Shown: piece by piece, positions 47,291 through 58,356 of the stretch
How the letters are laid out: each line of letters starts with the position of its first letter
How positions within the stretch are numbered: the first letter of the stretch is position 1
Assembly (NCBI GenBank): GCA_002270565.1
Contig: NQMI01000026.1
Span: forward strand, 186,001-250,000
Length of the DNA: 64,000 nt
Direction: 5' to 3'
Source: Stenocarpella maydis
Taxonomy: Eukaryota; Ascomycota; Sordariomycetes; Diaporthales; Diaporthaceae
Notes under the pieces: model-generated
The model's database searches: none
Seen by the model: the letters and a program-made list of their open reading frames with translations, nothing else
Told to the model about the DNA's origin: nothing
Program-made: the position numbers and the translations under genes

Positions 47291-47691
47291 TGTATTCCGG
47301 GGTCTAGGGGAACCGGCATGTTTTAGAATCCAGAGGAAAACCAGCCTTAGCATTCCCCCCCCCTCCTCTAAGGCTATAAGAAGGGGCCTTCCTATGTTGC
47401 TTTTGAGAAATTTCTAGTCCTAGAGAATTAATCTTTTTATACCCTGTGAATTTATATCTGTTAGATATATATGTATGTACTGTAAAACTATTTCTTGTGC
47501 CCTCTTTTTCTGCCTCTCCTTTTTGGCACCCTCTATTCCCTTTATAACTCTCCTATCGCGTTAGGGGCTCCTCTTCTTGCCTTTTACGCTCCTCTTGAGG
47601 TGGTTGCTTGATCAGGGCTCTGGCAGAACGTGTGCCTTTTTGTGTGTGTGGAGGTTTTGTCCTCTCGCTCTCCCCTCTGGGCCCGTTTTCA
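47291..47691 (+). repeat. 3' LTR of the degraded retrotransposon
   Basis: About 401 bp, starting TGTATTCCGGGG and ending GCCCGTTTTCA. It has fewer G-to-A changes than the 5' LTR in its second half but its own C-to-T and G-to-A changes in the first half (TAGAATCCAG against CGGAATCCGG). Confidence 0.85.
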
Positions 47692-47829
47692 GTATCAGCT
47701 TGTCTAGGGCCTTCTGGTATAGGCTTCTAGTCCCTATTTCTCTTTAGAGCCTTATATTGTAATATAAAGTATTCCATCTTATTATAGTTATAATATTTAA
47801 TATTCTTTTTATTTATANGTTTCTTTTAG

Positions 47830-48620
47830 GTAGCATTAAGTTCTATAGGTCCTTTATATTATCCCTATTAGGTGCTTAGCTTCTAATAGTTCTTACTTAT
47901 ATTAGGTTTATACTTTTAACTATTGCATTAGGGTAGTTAAGAAGTATCTCCTTATTTTTCCTAGTATTTTATATAGAGCTAGGTATAGATTTTCATAGCT
48001 AGCTTAATATATTATAAAATTTATTAGGCCTATCTTATTTAGCTAAGTTATTTTTTACTTCTTTTTTAAGTCCCTCATAAAATATAAAGATTTTATTATT
48101 ATTTATATAATTAATTTATATATAGATCCTTTTAAATTCTATAGTATAGCTTAATGCTAAGCCTTTTTAGTATAGCTTTAAGAGTTCCTATTTGGCTTAT
48201 TATTTCTTATTAGGGTTTTAAAAGAGGGTCTTTAGGGTATCTTTATAGTTCTTATACTTGCTAAAGATTTCCTAAGTTTCTGCCTTATAATCCTTAAAGT
48301 GTTTTGTATTTATATAGTTTATAAGGTAGGGTTTAAATTAAGCTAGAGCTCTTCCCTTTAGGAAGGAGGCTGTATGTATAACCCTTTTTCCTTTTAGTTA
48401 TTCATCTAGTTAGTGAATCGCTAGGAGGCCCTAACCTGGGTTAGGTGGGCTTAGAGTTATCCAGAGGTTCCATTATAAGTAGCCGGGCTATTAAGTTTGA
48501 TATTTTGCTTACTTAGGAGAGATATATTAATAATGTTTGTAGTAGCCTATAGGTTAGTAACTTTATTACTTAGTTATTCTATTTTATTATCCTGCTAGGC
48601 TTGCCTATTAATAAAAAGTC
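47830..48620 (-). pseudogene. Ty3/gypsy-type Gag relic, RIP-degraded
   Basis: Read on the minus strand, the frame gives SPATYNGTSG, then AHLTQVRAS, FKPYLINYINTKHFKDYKAE, IFSKYKNYKDTLKTLF, LSYTIEFKRIYI, and IFIFYEGLKKEVKNN followed by DRPNKFYN. This order and wording match fungal retrotransposon Gag proteins. Many in-frame TAA/TAG codons show decay. It belongs to a different element from the plus-strand LTR element, because it lies outside the 3' LTR and on the other strand. An N at 47819 lies just beyond it. Confidence 0.75.
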
Positions 48621-48649
48621 TAAAGGTAGTCAACTTTATTAATTAGCTA

Positions 48650-49340
48650 TTAGAGATATTAATCATTTATTCCACCCTAAGCATTAGTAATATCTATTGC
48701 CTATAGGAGGTTATTAAGTTTAGATATTATAAAGGTGTTTATATATAATATTACTTAAAGTTTGCATTATAATATATAAATAAGAGTTATTAAAATATAA
48801 TAATTAAAGGGTTCTAAGTTCTTTTAAACTTAAGAGATTAACAGTTTATATTTAGAATATATTATAAGGTAGCAATTAAGTAATATTTATTCTTAACTAA
48901 TAATAATTACGAGCTATAAGGATATCTAATAGGTGGACTGAATACTTAGATTAATAACTGAAGAATCTATTCTATAAAAGCTATCTATAGTGGTGATAAC
49001 TATGTCCTTATATATTCTAACTCTTCTGTTATGCTGTAAGGGTAGCTCGCTAGGCTTATAGCTAGAGGCTGCAAGCGTTACGAGCCGGGCTCGCTAGGCT
49101 CGACTGGCTTGATGCTGAGCGCTGCAAGCGTTGCGAGCCAAACCCTAACCCTAGGAGGGATATGCGTCACTGGCCCATCAGGTGTCCGGCTGGCTTGGGA
49201 GCTACCCCGCTGGTGCCAGGGGTGCTTTTTGCGGTAGTCAGCCGCCAATCCCCGGTGGTTCATAACATAAGGCACCTGCTTTAACCCCTTAAAGCAATTT
49301 AATTCATAAAAATTCTTAGAATTATTATAGAGTTCCATTT
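48650..49340. repeat. AT-rich to mixed repeat DNA
   Basis: Decayed AT-rich sequence passes into a GC-richer piece in which GCTGCAAGCGTTRCGAGCC occurs twice (about 49,067 and 49,114), next to AACCCTAACCCTAGG at about 49,143. I see no gene. Confidence 0.5.
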
Positions 49341-49350
49341 TCAAACAGCT

Positions 49351-49440
49351 TATAGCAAAACAGTCTGCTATAGCGAAACCGCCCGCCACGGCGAAACAGC
49401 CGCATACGGCCGCAATGATCTACTATGGTGAAATAGCCCA
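49351..49440. repeat. five degenerate 18-bp tandem repeats
   Basis: Five units of 18 bp built on the pattern TATRGCGAAACMGYCYGC start at 49351, 49369, 49387, 49405 and 49423. The fourth is the most diverged. Changes are mainly transitions. Confidence 0.7.
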
Positions 49441-50117
49441 AATGCTAAAAAATGACTGTGAAGTCCAGAAGCCTGGCTGCTGTAAGTTGCCCCTGTTTCA
49501 TTGTGCCTGAATAATGGACAGGATATAAAAGAAGCCGTGCAACGGTACTTTAGGCCCGTTAATGCGGCCAGTCCCGGGTGCATTTTTCTTCAAGGACTCA
49601 CCCATCGGGAAAAGCACCTAAAACTTGCTCACGGCTCTTAATATTATAATACCTGTCATACGGTCCGTGCTACCGTATTCACAATTAGCTAGGTCATCAG
49701 GGCCGCACTAGCAGCCTCGTAGGCCCTGAAGAGGTACCTATTTAGCAATCCTTGTAATTGATTTCCCAACTACCAGAGAGTAGTAAGGCAGTCGCACCTA
49801 CTACAGCCTTAATCCATGTTGCTCGCAGAAAGTCTGCCTAGGAATAGTTATTTCGATCGGGTTCTAACCCGGCTCTCAGTGCTACTATGTGCATCCACGA
49901 ACCCTCGACCATTCCTGGTCCCCTTTGTCCGCGTTTATAAAATGTCACACTTCTTTATTCCGCACAGAGTTGAGAGCTCTCTTGACACTATTCTTAGGAA
50001 ATTTTTCTGTCATTCCAAGCTGTTCCATCAGCCAGCATAAAATTTCAGTACCACACGGTCCTACTCCTTACGCTGTAACCACAATCGTCCACTTTCAGGA
50101 CTCAGCCACGCACACAG
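49441..50117. other. boundary between repeats and gene space
   Basis: Composition returns to ordinary GC. There is no supported gene. The right end holds the 3' region of the secreted hydrolase gene. Confidence 0.4.
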
Positions 50118-51163
50118 CTAGAAAGGTTTCAACTTGTCTAAGTCATGGGTTTCCACCTGCCAGTTGTCCGCCTTGTATCCGCTCGTGAAGTAGGTCGCCG
50201 CAGTGGTATCATTTTTGAACGTCCAGAGCAGCCAGTTGAGAATCGCCTTCCCAAACGTGCCACCGTTGGCATCGCCCAAGGTACCGCCGTGGCCGACGTT
50301 GATGTTACCCTTCCAGGAGGGCACACCAGGGGCGAGGTTCTTGAAGTCGCGCTCACCCTGTGGGAGGTTGAGTCAGCCCATATCATCTATCACTGCTCCT
50401 CACCTGGATATATTTTATGGAAGGTCTGCCTCCCGGGGGAAGACAATACAAAAAGGCGGGGGGGGGGGGGCAAGGGGTTGGAACCCACGTTCTCATACGC
50501 AATGTCACTGGGTCCGCCCAGGACGAATAGGACTGGTTTGCGCCACTGACTCGCAGCCGACTGGTTGTTCAGCAACCCCGAGCTGATGACACCAATCGTG
50601 TCCACACGGCTATCCCAGACGTTCTCCATCGCCTCGGTGCCGCCGCATGAGAAGCCTGCCGCCATGATCTTGCTCGCATCCACGTTCGCATACGCGCCTG
50701 TCCCCGCCGTCTTGATGACCCAGTCTATCGCCGCCTTCATGCTGGCCGTGTTGGACGTGCCCCCGCCGTTTGGGGCGCCCTCCGCGATCGCAAGAAACCC
50801 GTACGACGCGATATTCTGCAGCAGCGCCTGGTTGGAGGTTCCGACGTTGGAGCAGGCGCCGTTGCCCCAGACGAGGACAGGGAGCTTCGCATTGTTGACG
50901 GGGGTTTTGGTTGGGTAGTAGATGGTATGGGAGTCGAGGCTGGAGTCGGTCTTGTAGGTGCCCGGGGCGTACGGGCCAGCGCCAGAACCTGCCTGGTATG
51001 TGTCAGGAAATAATGGTCAATATATGTAGAACCCTGTGGTTGGGATTTTGGGAAGAAGGGGGGGGAAGCCCACGCCTTGTCGGGGTTCGAGATCGAGGGG
51101 AGATGCGGTGACCGCGTCGAGCGAGAGCGCCGCGAGGGCGAGCGTGAAGGTGTGCTTCATCAT
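50118..51163 (-). CDS. secreted alpha/beta hydrolase (serine esterase-like), three exons, 277 aa
   Basis: Probably an extracellular esterase or lipase-like enzyme; its substrate is unknown. Exons are 51163-51074, 50992-50489 and 50357-50118; all joins keep frame. The second intron (50488-50358) contains a C12 run on the coding strand (G12 on plus). MMKHTFTLALAALSLDAVTA is a clear signal peptide, with cleavage likely before SPLDLEPRQ. The nucleophile elbow GFSCGG places the catalytic serine at residue 145, and VGHGG near 219-223 supplies a likely catalytic histidine. The strand-like IYYPTKTPVNNAKLPVLVWG and NGACSN (oxyanion region) fit the fold. The first intron has the unusual donor GTGGGC, chosen because it keeps frame. 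The gene lies next to the repeat block. Confidence 0.88.
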
Positions 51164-53043
51164 GGGTGTCGATGGTGTAGTTGCGCTACTTAGATAGTCT
51201 CTTGTGTGGCTGACGCAAGGCTTTGTTCGCACGCTCACTTCTTATTTATGCATCTCACCCCGAGGCTCCTGAGGTCTTTCCCCATAAATTTTTAGATCTG
51301 CATACCTGCTCAAGGCTCTTCCCGTCTTGGCTTCATCCACCCAAAATTTCCAAGTATTGGGTGATCTCGAAAATCTATACCTAAGCAGTACGACGCATTT
51401 GGTTCGATGCTTGGTTGCCCACTATACAGCATGCCGCATTAACGTATTGCCGCCAATGAAACAACCCGTCCCTATTTATCACGCGAGCATTTGTGGGAAA
51501 TCGCCGGTTAAGTGGCCTCACATAGCCTAAAATGGGCATGCTAATCAAAATTAATATATCTTGAAATGAATACGTGTATATCTCTTGGAGAATGTTACTC
51601 TAGAATGCCCTTTTTAGTCGTCATCTGTGGGGAAATCGTGGGGAATCCAGGGTGCAGATCTCGTGCTAATGTTTGTGATATACATCATGATTCATAAATG
51701 TAAACATGGTGCAGGGCAACACCGTCATGGATACTTACATCTGCGGTGAATTACCTCGATGATGCAGAACACCCCCCTGAAGCCCAGCGTGGAGGGTATA
51801 TATACCTGTAAAAGGGCCCCTGGGCAACCAATCGGTACCCTCCCTTTTGGCGCATTAGGAAGAATCCAGCTTGCTGCATTACCCGACTACCTATCTATCT
51901 ATATATCAAGGGGTATAGAGAATAGATGTCTTTCTTTATATAGATATGAAAAGAATATTTGAAAAAAAAAATTTAAAAATTGATAATATGAGTTACTTAA
52001 TCTTGGTATAAATTTAGATAATAAATATAGTTTTGAAGGACTATAAAAAGAGAATGAAAATTTAAAAATATAATTAGTGTTTATATTCATTGAAAATGTA
52101 TCTGAAACTTGGTTAGGCTTTTAATATTAAAACTCATTACCACAACTGAGTGTTCCTCCTGCACTAGACTTACCCCTCCGACTAAATGTAATTTTATACT
52201 GACCCCTGTGGAGGGTGAGATGCTCTTTTCTGATCCTGGGTACTTAGGTTTCGGGACACGGAAACCCATCTCCCATGGCATGGTGGCCTTCGAGCGTTTG
52301 CTTGAGACATATCGCCAAGACCATCGCTGATCTTACTTGGGTACCTAGGTAAGTGAGATTCGTTATCTGAAAACATGAAGTTCAGCCAGAAGTCATTTAA
52401 AAATCAAAGATCATAATTTGATAAGTCGTGGGCATCATTGAACTTCTTAGTAACTAATTATTTGAGATCCTGCAGGTAAACCAGAGATTGTATGCAGACG
52501 ATTTCTCATAAAGTCTTGACATTCTAACCTTTCATCGGTTCAAGCGACAGCAAAGCCGATATTGGAGTCACTCTATTTGCCTTACAGACGTGGAAATCCA
52601 AACCATTCAACAGGATTTTGGTATGGAGGGTACAAAACTGGATTAGGGCAAGGCATAACTCGGCTTATAGCCCTTGCGTGCATGACCTCAATTTTGAGTG
52701 TGTTCTGGGCTTGCAATCTCTCTTTTTGTCTTCCCCAAAGAGTATTGTAATTGAGTAGGGAATGAAACTAGCGGGAGCTAGTTTTGCAATTTGGAATAGA
52801 CAATGCATGAGAGTATAACGGCTTATTCAATACAGAGGTATCTTGTCACCCAAGTCATCACCGCTGGTCAGCAACTGAAGAATGACTTGCGCATGTGGTC
52901 ACCCAGAACCAATACAGAAACCCCGAACAATGCAATTTAAAGTTGAAAAAAAAATTTAAAACTCAACGAACGCCTTTCCAACGTTATTCTGCCCTATACT
53001 CCAAGTGACATCCTATATTCCAAGTGACACATTATCATTCCAG
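51164..53043. other. intergenic region with an AT-rich patch, no gene seen
   Basis: A TA-rich patch occupies about 51,890-52,130 and resembles a small decayed repeat. A palindromic TACCTAGGTA-type motif sits near 52,340. Short ORFs lack support. Confidence 0.5.
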
Positions 53044-55248
53044 CTATGGGTCCTTGATCAGGGCGACCTTGGCCCCGTTCAGATTGACAGTCGTCAACCC
53101 CAGGCCCTCGGTCCAAGGGTTTGGATCCCGCGATTCGATACGATCATAGGTCTGTGCAAGTCTAACAACCACGTAGCTTGCCTCGGTCAGGGCAAACTGC
53201 TGGCCAGGGCATATGCGGGGCCCCCCATTGAAGGGTAGATACGACCATCCGGGTCGCATTTCGGGGCGTGCCCAGCGCTTTGGCTCAAACTCGTGAGCAT
53301 CATCTCCGAAGACCGACCTCCTTCTGTGCATGGCGTATACAGAGTACGAGACACCTTCGCCCTTGCCAATGGTGACGGGGGCTTGGCCGTCAGGCCCGCC
53401 GCCGTGGGGTATCACGGTGTTGCGGCTTGCGATGCGGGAGTTCAGAGGGACAACGGGATAAAGACGAAGAGCTGAAACAGAAAGGGAAATATTAGCACTG
53501 GTTTGTTCAGGCGTTTGTTCTGATTTGTGAAACCGGCGTGGGGAGGGTATATATACGTAAATGCGTTGCTCAGAGGGAATCAAACAGGAAAGCGAAAGCC
53601 CAGTCGATGCATCGCAGCACGAAGACTCAGGGAAGGATATGGGTTCATAGTTTTCTGTAGGAAAGCGCTAGGTGGTCGGTACTTACACTCGCTCAGGAGA
53701 TACTTGACATATTTCATGCCACGGAGGGTTTCATAGTCTGGAAAAACTCCACCAAGAGCATCGACCTCCTCCTTCAGCTTGGCCCAAATGTCGGGACGGC
53801 GGGACAGGACGAAGAAGGTGTTGGAAAGCAGCGAGGCAGTAGTATCACGGCCGGCCAGGAGCACATTTAGCAGCTCATGTCGTAACTCGATTGGGTCCGA
53901 GGTCTCCTTAGCCATCTCATACAGGAATACGTACCTTTTCTTGCCGTCGTGACCCACAATGTAGGAGTCATCATCCTCGTCCGCGTTACTGGCCAGGCCG
54001 GTAGGCGCCGTGCTCGCGGGTGAACTGGCGCATCTCTTCTGTAAGGCATTCGAGATGTATTTGTCGACAAAGCTGTGTACAGTCACAAGGGCCGCATCCC
54101 ACTCCGCATCCCGGAAGATGTAGTTGGCCAAGAACCAGTTCCGAGGCCGGAAGTGCGCCTTGGCCTGGGCTGTGTCGAAGGCTCTCATAAACATGTGCTC
54201 CTCCGAGTCGGACGGCTTCTGCAGGGTGTTGAGGCTCCTCCCAAAGAGCACCTCCGTGGCGGCGTCGATCGTCAGCCTGAAGAAAAGCGGCGCCAAATCC
54301 ACCGTCGTCCCATTCGAGGGGATCAACCTGATCAGATGTCGAACATGCTCCTCGTAGGTATCCAGGTTGCTGACCTGTAATTTGGCAAAGGTCGGTCTCA
54401 CAAGTGCCTTAGGGATATGTTAGCTGTGGACATCGTGCGGACATTGCGATGGTGGTGCAACGATATGAGCTTTCCGTGAGCAATCAGGAACGCTGGGACG
54501 CCCGAAAAGGCAATTCCCGAGTTTTCCAGAGTCCCAATTATCTCCGATCCTTTGTTGATGTACGAATTTCATAAGTGCCGCACTTGGTGCCGGCTTGGAG
54601 ATGTCATGTGAAGTTTCAAAGCACGAAGACCGGGTCTTCCGACCGATGCAAGGGGCTTTTTTCCGGCGAAGAAAGGTACACAGTGCATGCATGACAGGTG
54701 CATGACATGCAGGATGCAACGCCAGTGCCGAAAGGCTAAGAACAGCCCCAGCACTGTGCATATAAGGCGGCGAAAGTAATGCAAAACACAAACACGAGAG
54801 GCACGGAACAACAACAACTCACCCGAGAATGCTCCCAAGCCGCCCCATCCGTCGTGAAGATCCCCGAGCCAAGCAGCGGTCCGAGAGTGTCTATCCTCTG
54901 GCCCACCGCGAAATCCTTGAAGTTGGTCGACAGCACCGTCTTGATATTCTCCGGGTCGATCGTATGGGTAAAAGACCTCCCCAGCGCCTTCGTCTCGAAC
55001 GTCTTGCCCATGGCCGTGTACCGCCGCAGGCCCAGCTCGAGGATGCCGTGGTTTCTTGCTGCCCGCAGCATCTCGAGCACGTTCTGAATCCCGACCCATT
55101 GCTCCCACTGGGGCAGCTTCTTTGCCGGCTGGGTGCCGTTCTTCTTCGCGAATGCTTGGGCCTCGAAGTAATTCTGGACCTTTCCTGCCAAGACCAGTAT
55201 CACGAGGCACCCGAGCGCAACGGGGAAGTATGCTGAGAGCAATTGCAT
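53044..55248 (-). CDS. cytochrome P450, CYP52/CYP539-like (fatty acid or alkane hydroxylase type), three exons, 524 aa
   Basis: A membrane-bound haem monooxygenase, probably in the ER, oxidising a hydrophobic substrate. Exons are 55248-54823, 54407-53687 and 53471-53044. The N-terminal helix (residues about 5-22) is the anchor. The I-helix oxygen motif is AGRDTT (327-332). ExxR is E382-S-L-R385, split by the second intron. The haem loop [11 protein letters not shown] has the thiolate ligand at Cys470. [13 protein letters not shown] and GYSxYAMHRR-like blocks point to the CYP52 clan. The first intron is 415 nt, long for this genome; it uses GTGAGT and the acceptor CCCTAAG, with a CTAAC branch just upstream. 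Its next neighbour on the same strand is the ATP-grasp gene, 1.7 kb away. Subfamily and substrate are not settled. Confidence 0.92.
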
Positions 55249-56955
55249 GACGGGATTATGTGTCGGTCCGCTGGGGTGCGTTTCCTATATGGTACGGAGC
55301 GTCCAGCTTGCTGACTGTATATGCCTTCTCTGGTTGAGAGGACCGCGATGTGGGTTTGCTTCCTCTGGTAATGCGAGCCAATTCACTGTAAGACCATGTT
55401 AGAGGTAGTGACCGTGCTACCTATGGTGAATTGCAGTGCTTACCAAATCCCCAACCGGCGTTGAGAAGTCTGATGATGGAGAATGACACGGGTGACAGCG
55501 AAAGTGCATGTCATGTTCTTAAGCACAGAAGAGGGAGCGGTCATTCACTCGAGCTCGTCCTGATGACATACATCAAGGCCCTGTCATATGTGCCTGAGAG
55601 GATATCCTTGGAAGACTGTCAGCCATATTGCACTGTAGTTGAGGACAATTGTGGGATTCTCACCGTGGCCACTGGTCATCACGGTATGTAGTGGGTCAGA
55701 ACAACCAAATTCGCCCTCGTGGCAACTTGCCACTTCAGAATAAACGTTGCCCCCAAGACCTTTTCATCGTTGGTAAAAGGCGATATGAAGGGTCCACTGA
55801 TATGGCTGTGGCGGGGAGACTTGGCCACTCGAGAGCTCATGAGTAAGCACAGCTGCATATTGGCGGCGCTTCGGGAAGACCATGTATAGCACCAGTGTCT
55901 GTCAGCCACTGTCATCCGTGTCAGCCTCCACCAAGATGTTTCATACGACTGATCTATTGTATTAAAGATTTCGGAGATGCGTATCCAACGCCTCTTCCAC
56001 TCTGACGTTATGCTCCTTTATCCTATTACCTGTCTAGGTGGTTTGATAAGTCATTCAAATCAATATCGAGTCTCAACTTGTATGGGACTTTAATTTCGGA
56101 AAATAAACAGAGTGGATTCTTCCATTTCTTACCAAAAATTTTCTGACGAGCCTCTGAAGTATGGAAAATCCACTGGCACTGCGTTTCAATCCAACCTAAA
56201 GCCTGCATTGGATTGCACTTTCTTGGATTCTATGCGCTTGAGGACATAGACCCACTGGGGAAAAGGCCTTCTTTTCTTTTTATAGGAAGTTTTAGAAATT
56301 CAGTACTCTAGAGAAATACATTATAGCTTTGAAAAACTGTTCCAGGAATCGTGTTTCTACTTTTCGTCTTGCATCAGACATAGAAGCACCCATTTAGAAC
56401 AATGGAGTATACATAACGACCTAGGTACAAGCATTACAGACATTTCGGTATCCATCCATGCCCACTTGCCTATTTACAACCCTTCTAAAATCGAGGAACT
56501 TACTGGTCACGATGTGCTATGTCTCCAAGGAGCCAAAAACACATAATTAGTAAGAGGGGATATTCCATAAGGATCAAACAGATGGTATAGAGATGTATAT
56601 ACCGGTAGCCTCAGTACATGAAGCCTTCTCGTTACCTGGATTATATCTTTTAATTAAGTAGTAGAAGTTGCTTTAAATTTGTAAAGTCGTATACGAATTA
56701 ATTATTAGATACGAGTTCTAAACATTTCAGTCTATTTAGAATGAGTACGTAGGTCCAGGTGTATAATCATGGGCGTTATGCGTTGTCATAAGTGGTTTGT
56801 ATGGGACTCTAGGAGTGGCCATTACTGGTGTGCGTGTTGTAGTATTTGGACATCGGGTGTGCACCATCACAATGAATATACCTGTGTCTTCTCAATTTCT
56901 TGATCTACAAAGATCTGTATTCGTAGTAAAATACTGCATTCAAATATTGTCAGGC
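55249..56955. other. intergenic region, no gene seen
   Basis: This 1.7 kb separates the P450 promoter from the 3' end of the ATP-grasp gene. It is AT-richer towards 56,640-56,720. Short ORFs are unconvincing. Confidence 0.5.
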
Positions 56956-58356
56956 TCACTTGCGGATGCGAATAGCGTTCACTGTGTCCATCATAGCCAG
57001 CATCGCGCCCTGATCCTCACCCCCTACTACCAAGGAACCGATGCTATATCTGAAAATCCCGCCTGGCCCACCACGACCATGTGTCCACCCAGTGATAACG
57101 AGGCGACCTTCCCCCAACTCCTTGGAGAATCGCGTCTCGAATGCATTGCGGTCTCCTCTCACCGCAAGGGGCGTCAGGAGAGAGGCGCAGTTCAGACCTC
57201 GGGAAGTGAAGTGGTTCCGCATAAGCCCCAATATGTAGCTCCCGGTCAGACGTACGTTCAGGTCGATGACATACTGTTTATTGTTCTCGTCCAGCATGAT
57301 GTCCGCTCCCAAAGGTCCATAGTACCCCTGGTCAAACACGTATTTGGATATCTGCTTGGCCGTCTCACCATAGTACTCCTCCCAGTGCTTTTGGCGGTTG
57401 AAGTCGACAAAGGCGCCACTCCAATAGTTGCGCTCGTCCAGGATTGGTTCGGTACAGCTGACCCAGACAGTGCGTCCAGATTTCGTGACGAAGAGATTCA
57501 GACCACGAGGGACACCAGGAAGCATGTCCTGGAGGATCAGGCAGGCTGTATTGAGATTTTCGTTGGCAGCATTGACGCTCTGGACCATGCTTGCTGCCTC
57601 TTCTTGGAGGCACTCAATACAGTCGGCGCGGTCAGCCTCATCCTTGAGAACGAAGACACCTTGGCCTGCAATCGCTTGGGGGACTTTGACGACAAATGGT
57701 AGGTCACGCTTGCGAATTGGCGTGAGCATTTTCTCCACCTCTGAAGCGACTAGAACAGAGTCTCCGGCCTCTTCGTGTGACAGCTGCGAGTCAATAACCT
57801 CCGAGGGAGGGCTAGTCAGAGGTGCAAATGCCAAGGTCCTCTTGGACAGCAGCTTGTAGTGGACTTCAGTATCAACAGTCAAAGTACGGCCTTCAAGCAT
57901 ATCCAGTGGAGTGTATGAGAACAGCTTGGTGTTGCCTGCCCTCTTGATGTCCGACGGAGTGCTGATGAACCGGAGATCGGGCCTCTGGGCGGAATCAAGC
58001 TGGGAGTAGACACGCTCGGCATCCTCGCGATGACCAGGAACCGCGGTAAACCTAGCGAATAAGCCAGTCTTCGGGGCTTCTACATCAAACAGGTAAAGGG
58101 GAATTGGGCCAGACTGGAAGGCATGGTACTGGGCGGCAGATCCTAGACAAATCCGAGCGTATATGTCGTTACCGAGCTTCGGGTATCTCGGAGATTGGTA
58201 TGCATATTTGACTGGCTTTGGGAATGATGCCGCGACCTGCGGACCCGGAGGAGGGACGCCCATGACGAAGCCGACTTCATGACCATTTCCTCCATCGAGT
58301 GAGTAAAGGTCGAAGAGGGTTTGGTCAAGCGTGATGGTCGGGAGAACAGGAGCCAT
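56956..58356 (-). CDS. ATP-grasp domain protein, single exon, 466 aa
   Basis: ATP-grasp enzymes activate a carboxylate with ATP and couple it to an amine or thiol. This one resembles the fungal proteins annotated as solid-state-culture-specific ATP-grasp proteins; the substrate is unknown. It is intronless from the ATG at 58356. The N-terminal half is a pre-ATP-grasp region. The nucleotide-binding lysine sits in FVVKVPQAIAGQGVF (K224, Gly-rich loop after it), and the metal-binding strand reads GADIMLDE...YVIDLNVR near residues 370-395. No signal peptide is seen, so it is probably cytosolic. It is divergent from the ABC transporter (1.1 kb between starts), which could let the two share regulation. 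Confidence 0.88.
   Translation of the reverse strand: MAPVLPTITLDQTLFDLYSLDGGNGHEVGFVMGVPPPGPQVAASFPKPVKYAYQSPRYPKLGNDIYARICLGSAAQYHAFQSGPIPLYLFDVEAPKTGLFARFTAVPGHREDAERVYSQLDSAQRPDLRFISTPSDIKRAGNTKLFSYTPLDMLEGRTLTVDTEVHYKLLSKRTLAFAPLTSPPSEVIDSQLSHEEAGDSVLVASEVEKMLTPIRKRDLPFVVKVPQAIAGQGVFVLKDEADRADCIECLQEEAASMVQSVNAANENLNTACLILQDMLPGVPRGLNLFVTKSGRTVWVSCTEPILDERNYWSGAFVDFNRQKHWEEYYGETAKQISKYVFDQGYYGPLGADIMLDENNKQYVIDLNVRLTGSYILGLMRNHFTSRGLNCASLLTPLAVRGDRNAFETRFSKELGEGRLVITGWTHGRGGPGGIFRYSIGSLVVGGEDQGAMLAMMDTVNAIRIRK

Larger units (their letters stand above)
39891..47691 (+). mobile_element. RIP-degraded LTR retrotransposon, about 7.8 kb
   Basis: Two direct repeats of about 400 bp flank a 7.0 kb internal region. 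Both LTRs begin TGT, contain CTAGGGGAACCGGCATGTTT and end GCCCGTTTTCA. The interior is AT-rich and its frames are full of TAA/TAG codons. A decayed aspartic protease is recognisable near 42.75-43.0 kb, which places the coding strand on plus. I could not find a readable reverse transcriptase YxDD or integrase motif by eye, so the superfamily is not assigned. The region from about 45.55 to 47.21 kb keeps a long reading frame that looks unlike pol. The element appears dead. Confidence 0.85.

Noticed and set aside
49140..49156. Telomere-like AACCCTAACCCTAGG
   Set aside because: Only two units; too short to be an interstitial telomere or fusion point, and chance is likely in AT/repeat-rich DNA.
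56797..57702. 301-codon plus-strand ORF
   Set aside because: It is a shadow of the ATP-grasp gene on the other strand; codon use and motifs favour the minus strand.
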